DNA of 13,455 bases from Lachnospiraceae bacterium. Lineage in GTDB: Bacteria; Bacillota; Clostridia; Lachnospirales; Lachnospiraceae. The stretch covers positions 6,835 through 20,289 of the forward strand of contig DNLO01000013.1 in assembly GCA_003488445.1 (NCBI GenBank), in the 5' to 3' direction. A model generated the notes under the pieces. It searched no databases, was not told where the DNA came from, and saw nothing but the letters and a program-made list of their open reading frames with translations. Both the position numbers and the translations under genes were made by a program. This document shows positions 8,701 to 13,455 of the stretch, piece by piece (position 1 is the first letter of the stretch; every line of letters begins with the position of its first letter).

Positions 8701-9536
8701 TGAAGGATGCGAAGAAGTTCTTCCTTTCGTCGGGTATGGATGACTATCTTCCGAAGCCCATCAAGCTGGATGAGCTGGCAGATATCATGAACAGGTGGAT
8801 ACCGGAGAAGTACAAGAAGCCGATAGAGGAGGCCGAGTACTACGTCAAGCCTAAACTTATACAGGAGAGCCGAAGCGTCCCGGAGGGAACGGAAAGCGGA
8901 GAAGAGACTGCGCTCAGGGGAATAGACTATGAGGCGGGTCTGAAGAACGTGATGGGCAGTCCCGAGATCTATAAGGAGCTGCTTGAGACCTTCATGGAAA
9001 GTGATTCGCTTGGACAGGCGGAGCAGTTCTACAGGCAGAGGAATCTGGAGGACTACAGGATCACAGTGCATGCCCTGAAGAGCTCCGCAAGATATATAGG
9101 GGCAGATGGCCTCTCTGACAAGGCCAGGGAGCTGGAAGAGATGGCGAGGAACGAGGACTGGGCAGGGATCGATGCTGAGCATCCGAACCTCATCCCCATG
9201 TATGACGAGGTGGCTGCATCCATAAAAAAATATCTGGGCATAGAGGATGCGGAGTCTGATGACAGTCCGCAGCTCGAAGAGAGCGACATCATAGAGAAGG
9301 CTGTGCTTAAGGAGCGTCTCGAGGAGCTGCTGGGGATGCTGAACGATATGGAGTATGATTCAGCGACGGACATAGCATCCAGATTAAAGCATATCAGCTA
9401 TATCGATGAGACAGTCCAGGATGAGCTTGATGCCGTCATACATCTGATAGACAACTTCGATTTCGAAGAGGCGGAGGAGAGGCTCGCCACGATGATAGCC
9501 TGGGGCTTCGGAGGAGATGGATCTGACGAAGGGTAA
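5700..9536 (+). CDS. Hybrid sensor histidine kinase with receiver and HPt domains
   Basis: A 1278-residue membrane phosphorelay protein. Six probable membrane helices occupy about residues 20-185. They are followed by a PAS-like domain (about 205-325, ending VGKVTDISEEKK) and a degenerate GGDEF domain (about 330-460) that keeps DQITGF but has N409-N410-E411-T412-F413 in place of GGDEF. A GAF-like domain (about 485-645) comes next. The kinase core follows: HisKA with H665 in HEVRTPLN, and HATPase with N783 (N box), D815-TGVGI and G845-VGLGL. The receiver has D920/D921, phosphoacceptor D965, T997 and K1019. An HPt domain has H1124 in HALKSSARYIGA, and an acidic helical tail of about 80 residues follows. 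All catalytic phosphorelay residues are present, so His-Asp-His transfer within one chain is expected. The final response regulator is not in this window. The ATG overlaps the previous stop by one base, and the 3' end overlaps the acyltransferase gene by 20 bases. The signal sensed is unknown. Confidence 0.93.
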   Translation: MGTYGDKLKNSKSYDETLTPILCRVLLVFALAVPVLIVVTRLGLYRLTDPELIAASAFFFTATVVPYFLNVSKMPSYIVKYYIALSVVVTVGVIALMPGANVNIAYMLGIAVALIYLDTRLMLITSLVSYVVMLVSLFLKSAGIFFNGGIHTFNMADTMASFVPVAYAVSIEFFCMLPIFILACHLARRHLVAEEDLFLELSTEEERYKLAFEGSKDVIFDYVYDTARLTYFGSVTDKDDDNHTEHVVNHAFDVLAAGNMVHQDDIPKVIDLLSGRTGEAISVRLCDKVPGEYIWIRIEGRIVKKGDKNIRVVGKVTDISEEKKRDDNLLENAKKDQITGFFTWDIGEKLIDRLELAGTMNMCFLFFKIMNLDTITEQYGTFFSDAIISRIAEMTRSLLREEDYVFRINNETFAAVLVDVDEEMLSIIHASLERSLEHIYTGGTDVEGIDYIVRYVKEKEKFLELVAGESTTQIVSGRKTGDIDYDEVSFTFNILEHSKELSSSMMMLLEHIGSRFNIMSIHILEKDEAPGIETCLYDWTSAPGGSRFKAGERRESDLADLQMAYDMLRRNEYIIIDNSFIANVSNESRSRVAGSHTSHFIVPIYSGGEIYGVVDYEHLNVDYVWPESTKATLMEMTRCMSTYILRDRADSASRAKSDFLTSISHEVRTPLNAISGFSELLLAKNDIDDETRKYTQGIKGSADNLLSLISGILDFSKIESGDVEILNEKFRVTEMVTNLYRMVILSVEEKGLELNVSYDGDVPDGLIGDEQRIKQVLINLLSNAVKFTHTGHVDFVLSFESNDDELGILHADVKDTGVGIREDAIETIFDSFQYADKTQNKSTKGVGLGLSISRNLLHMMGGDISCESVFGSGSTFSISIPVQIFDSKPAIFDPDYVESTDDERFHVPFICPDAKILIVDDNKVNLEVAKGLVGQYLPDIKAVTSGDEALNVFFSEHDFDLIFMDHMMPKMDGIECVSHLRKLDVAGAADVPVVALTANALKDAKKFFLSSGMDDYLPKPIKLDELADIMNRWIPEKYKKPIEEAEYYVKPKLIQESRSVPEGTESGEETALRGIDYEAGLKNVMGSPEIYKELLETFMESDSLGQAEQFYRQRNLEDYRITVHALKSSARYIGADGLSDKARELEEMARNEDWAGIDAEHPNLIPMYDEVAASIKKYLGIEDAESDDSPQLEESDIIEKAVLKERLEELLGMLNDMEYDSATDIASRLKHISYIDETVQDELDAVIHLIDNFDFEEAEERLATMIAWGFGGDGSDEG

Positions 9537-10545
9537 AACAGAGTATATCGCTGTCGTGGATGTGGTGAAGGCAGCTGCCTGTATAGTGATCTTTCTCGCT
9601 CATTGCAATACCATACTCCCGGGAGACTGGGACTGGCTGATAGCCTTCGGACAGGACTTCGGCAACAATATGTTCTTCATGGTGAGCGGGTTTGCACTTG
9701 CCCCATCTGTCGACTCGACTCCCGTGAACAGAGTGCATATCTGGTATCTTAAGAGGCTGGCCCGTATACTTCCGATCACATTCATAGCCTATGCGGTCAT
9801 GTTCTTTATGGGCTATTATTCTTTTTCCGATCCGGCACAGCTCTTTGTGGTGTTCATCTACCCTACGTTGTACTGGTTCGTATCGGCGATCCTTATCTTT
9901 TATCTCATACTGTTCTTCATGGCAAAGCTCGCAGGAAAAAGGGGATGGATGGTGATAAACATCGCTCTTGCAGTACTCTATATCCTGTCCGGGGCCAGGC
10001 AGGAGAGGCTCTACCTGATGGGACTCATCTCCATGACAGCGGGGTATATGCTAAGGGAATATATCGGGAGCGGGTATGAGAAGGACAGAGACCGCACAGC
10101 GGAGGGGAGAAAGCTTACGGCGGAGCTTGTCGCGGCCTGTGTGCTGTATATCGCGGGAGAGGTGACGGATATCCGGTATCTGTCTGCTTTTCTCACTTTT
10201 GGCGGTGCGCTGTGGGCAGGGTCCATCATCATGCTGCAGGGATATATACACAATGAAGCCCTGACGGCGTTCTTTGAGGGAAGGGAGCATATGCTTTCCC
10301 TGATAAAATTTATCGGGGGCATGGCACTGCCTTTATACATCGTACAATGTCTTTGTGCCGGATACATCGGATATACCATAGGTCAGAAGGTGGCTTTTCC
10401 GTTATCATTCCTTGTCAATCTCATCATAGTATGGTCGGCAGGTACGGTACTGTACCTTATCGGCAATATCTCATCCCGGAGGATCGTCGCATGTATCATG
10501 CACGAAGCTTCCGGCCGGCGAACAAAACCGAAGCAGGATCAGTGA
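9517..10545 (+). CDS. Acyltransferase_3-family integral membrane acyltransferase
   Basis: The 342-residue product is hydrophobic throughout, with about ten predicted membrane helices, the normal length for acyltransferase family 3. Family motifs are visible: D15-VVK-AAACIVIFLAH29 in the first helix with the key His, FFMVSGFAL at 53-61, and the basic YLKRLARILP loop at about 77-86. Such enzymes move acyl groups, often acetyl, from cytoplasmic donors to surface sugars, peptidoglycan or antibiotic precursors; the acceptor here cannot be told. The ATG at 9517 lies within the last codons of the kinase gene. GGAGGAG (9510-9516) sits only about two bases before it, which is unusually close, so initiation may rely on ribosomes arriving from the kinase frame. 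No better in-frame start is available without losing the first motif. No terminator hairpin follows; the MarR promoter begins 20 bases after the stop. Confidence 0.87.
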   Translation: MDLTKGKTEYIAVVDVVKAAACIVIFLAHCNTILPGDWDWLIAFGQDFGNNMFFMVSGFALAPSVDSTPVNRVHIWYLKRLARILPITFIAYAVMFFMGYYSFSDPAQLFVVFIYPTLYWFVSAILIFYLILFFMAKLAGKRGWMVINIALAVLYILSGARQERLYLMGLISMTAGYMLREYIGSGYEKDRDRTAEGRKLTAELVAACVLYIAGEVTDIRYLSAFLTFGGALWAGSIIMLQGYIHNEALTAFFEGREHMLSLIKFIGGMALPLYIVQCLCAGYIGYTIGQKVAFPLSFLVNLIIVWSAGTVLYLIGNISSRRIVACIMHEASGRRTKPKQDQ

Positions 10546-10565
10546 TCATCCATATGGCGAAAACA

Positions 10566-10595
10566 TTGACAATATCAGCTGTTGTACTGTATCAT
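10566..10595 (+). promoter_or_regulatory. Promoter of the marR-mcp unit
   Basis: A perfect TTGACA (10566-10571) and TATCAT (10590-10595, 5/6 to TATAAT) are separated by 18 bases in a markedly A/T-rich intergenic stretch. Transcription would start near 10602, inside the palindrome at 10597-10620. This fixes the MarR gene start downstream of 10602 and rules out the much longer reading frame that begins inside the acyltransferase gene. Confidence 0.78.
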
Positions 10596-10596
10596 A

Positions 10597-10620
10597 AAAT
10601 AGTTAGATTTCAAACTATTT
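10597..10620. promoter_or_regulatory. Palindromic operator, probable MarR-regulator binding site
   Basis: AAATAGTT (10597-10604) and AACTATTT (10613-10620) are perfect 8-bp inverted arms around an 8-base centre that keeps two more symmetric pairs (GA/TC at 10606-10607 and 10610-10611). It starts one base after the -10 hexamer and covers the predicted transcription start, the usual place for a repressor site. MarR-family dimers typically bind such palindromes of 16-24 bp. The TAGTT...TCAAACTA core also resembles the FabT-type box. Autoregulation by the adjacent MarR protein is the simplest inference. Confidence 0.7.
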
Positions 10621-10667
10621 CATATCGGAACGGTCGGGTATACAGAGTTTTTTCGGATATTGATGTT

Positions 10668-11096
10668 ATGAACGCTACTGCACTTATTGAGACTCATGTG
10701 TCGATCAAGGAGCATATATTGTCAGGGCTGAGCAGCTACGGGATCACCCACAGACAGCCCAGGATAATGTACTATATCGCAAAGCACGAGGGGTGCCGGC
10801 AGGGAGATATAGCCAGACACTGTCATGTGGAGACGGCGACTCTCTCCACCGTTCTTTCCAATATGGAGAAGCGTGGGCTCATAGAGAGGAGACGCTCTGA
10901 TACGGACAGACGTGCCTACAGCATACATTCAAAGGAGGAGGCACGTCCGGTATTTGATGAAGTGATCAGGGAGTTCGAGGAGACAGAGAGGATAGCGTTT
11001 GAGGGCTTTTCCGAGGAGGAAAAGAAGGAGATGATTGGGTATCTCAAAAGGGTCGAGCAGAATATCAGAGGCTCAAAGGAAAACAGATCGCAGTAA
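10668..11096 (+). CDS. MarR-family winged-helix transcriptional regulator
   Basis: The 142-residue protein has the layout of a MarR dimer subunit. Terminal helices (about 1-25 and 88-142) serve for dimerisation. A winged helix-turn-helix occupies about 30-86, with recognition helix VETATLSTVLSNMEKRGL and wing RRRSDTDRRA (74-83), whose Asp and Arg are typical of the family. It is expected to repress its own promoter through the palindrome just upstream, and perhaps others. The ATG at 10668 gives the family's normal length and lies about 66 bases after the predicted transcription start. The frame is open further upstream, but that part precedes the promoter. The ribosome binding site is weak (only GGAT nearby), which suggests low expression. 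Residues His40, Cys43, His51, Cys52 and His53 cluster around the DNA-binding region. The ligand is unknown. The chemoreceptor gene follows 45 bases downstream. Confidence 0.87.
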   Translation: MNATALIETHVSIKEHILSGLSSYGITHRQPRIMYYIAKHEGCRQGDIARHCHVETATLSTVLSNMEKRGLIERRRSDTDRRAYSIHSKEEARPVFDEVIREFEETERIAFEGFSEEEKKEMIGYLKRVEQNIRGSKENRSQ

Positions 11097-11141
11097 GGAT
11101 AGAGGATAAAGATAAAAGATCAACACAAGGAGGTAAGATCA

Positions 11142-12806
11142 ATGAAAAAAAGCAAGAAGCTAACACTGACCAATGTGTTGCTGATGGTAGGGTTTATTCC
11201 CCTGATAGTATCGGGAATAATCATTTGCCTCATTACAGCCAGATCAGTGACAGGACATCTGGAGGAGGCCATTTACGGACAGCTGTATATAGCCTGCGAT
11301 GGTCTCCGCAAGTACTATCAGTACGATCTCGATACCGGCGCTGAGCTTTCCTACGAGCACGACTATGTCGACATGCTGAAGGATCATGATATCGAGATGA
11401 CGCTTTTCAAAGACGACACCCGCTTCATGACATCAGCACTCAATGAGAAGGGTGAGAGGAACGAGGGTACGAAGATGGATCCCGCGATCTGGGCCGAGGT
11501 CAAGGCGGGAAAGAGCGTGAACGCTGACGGTGTTGTGATCGGAGGCAAGCCCTATTATGTGTATTATATGCCGCTGGTAGACGGCAACAAGAATGTGGTA
11601 GGTGCTGCCTGGGCAGGACAGCCGGAGGCTGATGTCAGGGCATCGATAAACGGTGTGATATTCACGATGGTGGTTGTCATGATAATAGCCGTGATCATCT
11701 TTGGTGCGATCATTGCCTTTGTGGCACGGAGAGTAGTCGGACAGCTGAGCTCGGTGATAAAGAGTGTCGAATCCCTGTCTGACGGAGATCTGTCAGAGAA
11801 CGAGAGAGTGACGTCGGCAATACGTGAGGTAGATGACATCAGCGGCAATGTCTACGGACTCTCCAATAAGCTCAAGGAAATAGTTGGAGACGTGAAGGAT
11901 GCCTCCGCTATGTCCGGCAAGCAGGCAAAGGAGCTGGCAGGCACTTCGGAGCAGATCAGCGATACATCCGACAGCGTTTCCAATGCCGTACAGGAGATGG
12001 CAAAGGGAGCTACGGACCAGGCAGAGACCGTGCAGCGTGCTACAGAGAATATCAGCCTGCTCTCTGATGCGATACAGACAGTGGCGGACAATGCCGAGCA
12101 GCTGGCTTCAGCAGCGGCAGAGATGAACGATGCATCCTTGAAGAGTGCCGAGGCACTGCAGGATCTTGCGTCGAATATGGATACCATGGGTGAGGCGGTA
12201 TCCGGCATATCCGAGACCATGAATGCTACCAACCTTGCCGTACAGAGCGTGAACGAGAAGGTGGACGGCATCACTTCCATAGCATCACAGACCAACCTGC
12301 TGGCTCTCAACGCTTCCATAGAGGCTGCAAGGGCAGGAGAGGCAGGAAGAGGCTTCGCCGTGGTGGCAGAGGAGATCGGAAAGCTGGCTACGGAGTCGGC
12401 ACAGACTGCACAGGAGATCAGGGATGAGATGACCCTGCTTTTGGAGCATGCACAGGATGCATCCAGGAAGACGGACGAGATCTCCGGCATCAAGAGCAAC
12501 GTGGATCAGGTGCTGAGGGAGACCACGGGCACCATAAACGATCTGATCGCCAATGTGGGATCCACCGTGGACGGCGTGAACACCATATCCGGTCTGACCG
12601 AGGAGTGTAATGCATCCAAGGACGAGATAGTGGATGCCATGAGCTCGCTCTCGGCCATATCCGAGGAGAACGCAGCATCCACCCAGCAGACGGGAGCTTC
12701 CATGGAGGAGCTCAACGCTACGGTCAACGGACTCGCTTCGGCTGCAGACAGCCTCAACAATGTGGCCAGCAGGCTGGATGACGAGCTCGGATTCTTCAAG
12801 ATCTGA
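11142..12806 (+). CDS. Methyl-accepting chemotaxis protein with extracytoplasmic Cache-like sensor
   Basis: A 554-residue transmembrane chemoreceptor. TM1 lies at about residues 9-31. It is followed by an outside sensor of about 140 residues whose pattern ([41 protein letters not shown]) fits a single-Cache domain, and then TM2 at about 172-194. A HAMP-like linker spans about 195-248, and the long coiled-coil signalling domain carries the near-invariant hairpin tip ([21 protein letters not shown] at 380-400, then [15 protein letters not shown]). It should bind CheA/CheW at the tip and report a small extracellular ligand, identity unknown. It ends in [10 protein letters not shown] without a CheR-tethering pentapeptide. 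AAGGAGGT (11127-11134), seven bases before the ATG, is a near-perfect ribosome binding site, contrasting with the weak one of the upstream MarR gene. No separate promoter is visible in the 45-base gap, so co-transcription with the regulator is likely. No other chemotaxis or flagellar gene is in the window. Confidence 0.93.
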   Translation: MKKSKKLTLTNVLLMVGFIPLIVSGIIICLITARSVTGHLEEAIYGQLYIACDGLRKYYQYDLDTGAELSYEHDYVDMLKDHDIEMTLFKDDTRFMTSALNEKGERNEGTKMDPAIWAEVKAGKSVNADGVVIGGKPYYVYYMPLVDGNKNVVGAAWAGQPEADVRASINGVIFTMVVVMIIAVIIFGAIIAFVARRVVGQLSSVIKSVESLSDGDLSENERVTSAIREVDDISGNVYGLSNKLKEIVGDVKDASAMSGKQAKELAGTSEQISDTSDSVSNAVQEMAKGATDQAETVQRATENISLLSDAIQTVADNAEQLASAAAEMNDASLKSAEALQDLASNMDTMGEAVSGISETMNATNLAVQSVNEKVDGITSIASQTNLLALNASIEAARAGEAGRGFAVVAEEIGKLATESAQTAQEIRDEMTLLLEHAQDASRKTDEISGIKSNVDQVLRETTGTINDLIANVGSTVDGVNTISGLTEECNASKDEIVDAMSSLSAISEENAASTQQTGASMEELNATVNGLASAADSLNNVASRLDDELGFFKI

Positions 12807-12838
12807 CAACGGCTTATTATCTTATCTTACCTTTATCA

Positions 12839-12884
12839 TGACCCTTTCCCGGAAAGCAGCATCTGCCGTTACGGGAAGGGGTCA
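12839..12884 (+). terminator. Probable intrinsic terminator after the chemoreceptor gene
   Basis: A 13-bp stem pairs 12839-12851 (TGACCCTTTCCCG) with 12872-12884 (CGGGAAGGGGTCA), with one G-U wobble. The 20-base loop contains a nested GCAG-cat-CTGC hairpin. The stretch downstream is A/T rich (AATCATATATTTT) but not a clean T run. It lies 33 bases after the stop and just before the rpsT promoter, which fits a terminator of moderate strength. Confidence 0.6.
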
Positions 12885-12900
12885 ATCATATATTTTGGTG

Positions 12901-12930
12901 TTGACAAGCAAAGGTGGATTTCATTATAAT
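12901..12930 (+). promoter_or_regulatory. Consensus sigma-A promoter of rpsT
   Basis: TTGACA (12901-12906) and TATAAT (12925-12930) are both perfect matches to consensus with an 18-base spacer. Transcription should begin near 12937, giving a leader of about 116 bases. The strength suits a ribosomal protein gene. Confidence 0.88.
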
Positions 12931-12936
12931 AACCGA

Positions 12937-13052
12937 GTGTGTCTGACCCGACACACATAATATGATGCAATCTTCGATGTCAGGCCGTGTAACGGGGAAA
13001 CCCGCTGTCATCTGAGAGATACATGATACTCTAAAGGATAGGAGGTGTAGGC
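12937..13052 (+). promoter_or_regulatory. Structured 5' leader of rpsT, candidate autoregulatory element
   Basis: The predicted transcript opens with a hairpin of GTGTGTC (12937-12943) and GACACAC (12950-12956) around a 6-base loop. A second element pairs 12971-12983 with 13005-13017 (11 pairs, with one C-U and one U-U mismatch). On top of it stands CGGG-GAAA-CCCG (12993-13004), a GNRA-capped hairpin, with GCCGTGTAA as a one-sided bulge. Bases 12941-12947 can instead pair with 12979-12985, which would break both structures, so two alternative folds are possible. AGGAGGTG (13040-13047) before the rpsT ATG lies outside the stems. Autoregulation by S20 is known in Escherichia coli; applying it here is inference. 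Confidence 0.45.
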
Positions 13053-13316
13053 ATGGCAAACATTAAATCCGCTAAGAAGAGGATCCGCACGAGCGAGAAG
13101 AGAGCCGAGAGGAACAAGTCTGTTCGCTCGGGTGTGAAGACTTCCATCAGGAAGGTTCGCGAGGCTATCGAGTCCAAGGACAAGACGGCTGCGGGAGAAG
13201 CTCTGAAGGCAGCCATCTCGACTATAGAGAAGGCCGGCTCAAAGGGTGTGTATCATAAGGATAATGTTTCAAGAAAGGTTTCACGTCTGACCAAGGCTGT
13301 GAACAAGATGGACTGA
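13053..13316 (+). CDS. rpsT: 30S ribosomal protein S20
   Basis: The 87-residue, very basic protein begins MANIKSAKKRIRTSEKRAERN and continues SVRSGVKTSIRKVREAIE and KGVYHKDNVSRKVSRLTKAVNK, the standard sequence of bacterial S20 at its usual length. It is a three-helix protein that binds the 5' domain and the 3' minor domain of 16S rRNA at the base of the small subunit and helps early assembly. The start is set by AGGAGGTG at 13040-13047, immediately upstream. The gene has its own consensus promoter, a structured leader and a terminator directly after it, so it is a single-gene transcription unit. In many Clostridia rpsT lies next to the gpr-spoIIP-lepA-hrcA region, but the window ends before any such gene. 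Confidence 0.98.
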   Translation: MANIKSAKKRIRTSEKRAERNKSVRSGVKTSIRKVREAIESKDKTAAGEALKAAISTIEKAGSKGVYHKDNVSRKVSRLTKAVNKMD

Positions 13317-13335
13317 AGCATATAGCTGGATGTCA

Positions 13336-13367
13336 CGCGGCGGCCGTTTCCGGTCGTCGCGATTTTT
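13336..13367 (+). terminator. Rho-independent terminator of rpsT
   Basis: An 11-bp G/C-rich stem pairs CGCGGCGGCCG (13336-13346) with CGGTCGTCGCG (13351-13361), including two G-U wobbles. It has a TTTC loop and is followed directly by ATTTTTATAT. It begins 19 bases after the rpsT stop. Confidence 0.93.
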
Positions 13368-13378
13368 ATATAGGTGAA

Positions 13379-13405
13379 TTGACGGATAAGGCAGCTTGCT
13401 ATATA
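13379..13405 (+). promoter_or_regulatory. Weak candidate promoter for a gene beyond the window
   Basis: TTGACG (13379-13384) is followed after 15 bases by TATATA (13400-13405), which is preceded by TG one base upstream (an extended -10, TGCTATATA). A 17-base spacing to the overlapping TATATG is also possible. The position just after the rpsT terminator fits a new transcription unit, but no gene start is visible in the remaining 50 bases. Confidence 0.35.
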
Positions 13406-13455
13406 TGGCACCTTGTAAGCTGATATAGTGTTTCTCCGGCCGGTAGCGATTTACT

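Noticed and set aside
10347..10667. Long upstream extension of the MarR reading frame, giving a 249-residue protein
   Set aside because: It overlaps the acyltransferase gene by 199 bases, lies largely upstream of the promoter at 10566-10595, and adds residues with no MarR similarity.
11097..11141. A separate sigma-28-type promoter for the chemoreceptor gene
   Set aside because: No TAAA followed at 14-16 bases by a CCGATAT-like element is present; the A-rich stretch is only a leader before the Shine-Dalgarno site.
13392..13428. Inverted repeat CAGCTT/AAGCTG and the CTATAT/ATATAG pair near the window end
   Set aside because: The arms are short, the loops are long, the two pairs are not nested, and the A/T-rich pair is expected by chance.

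Overview
The window looks like a chromosomal segment of a Gram-positive anaerobe of the Clostridia, most likely a Lachnospiraceae-type bacterium. The supporting signs are the protein families (DUF4317, DUF1846/UPF0371, YfhO, a multidomain hybrid histidine kinase with a decayed GGDEF domain, ribosomal protein S20), strong AGGAGG ribosome binding sites, and textbook TTGACA/TATAAT promoters. Codons AGG/AGA and ATA are used often despite roughly balanced base composition. The family assignment is inference; no rRNA or taxonomic marker other than rpsT is present. All genes that can be supported lie on the + strand. No tRNA, rRNA, insertion sequence, phage gene or CRISPR array was seen.

Layout. (1) Positions 1-2650: the tail of an unidentified gene overlaps a YfhO-family polytopic membrane protein, a likely cell-envelope glycosyltransferase. 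(2) Positions 2657-10545: a candidate promoter precedes a tightly packed run of DUF1846 protein, DUF4317 protein, an 81-residue unknown, a 1278-residue hybrid sensor kinase (6 TM, PAS-like, degenerate GGDEF, GAF, HisKA, HATPase, receiver, HPt) and a membrane acyltransferase. The last three genes overlap, which suggests translational coupling. (3) Positions 10546-12884: a promoter with a 24-bp palindromic operator over the predicted transcription start drives a MarR-type regulator. It is followed by a methyl-accepting chemotaxis protein with a very strong ribosome binding site, and a hairpin closes the unit. (4) Positions 12901-13367: a consensus promoter, a structured leader of about 116 nt, rpsT, and a clear intrinsic terminator. 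The last 88 bases hold only a weak candidate promoter for the next gene.

How it fits together. The two sensory proteins (kinase and chemoreceptor) and two envelope-modifying membrane enzymes (YfhO and acyltransferase) suggest a region concerned with sensing and surface modification, but no direct link is proven. The most noteworthy non-coding signals are the MarR operator and the rpsT leader. The leader can form a long imperfect stem capped by a GAAA-tetraloop hairpin, with a competing alternative helix, and could be an S20 autoregulatory element.
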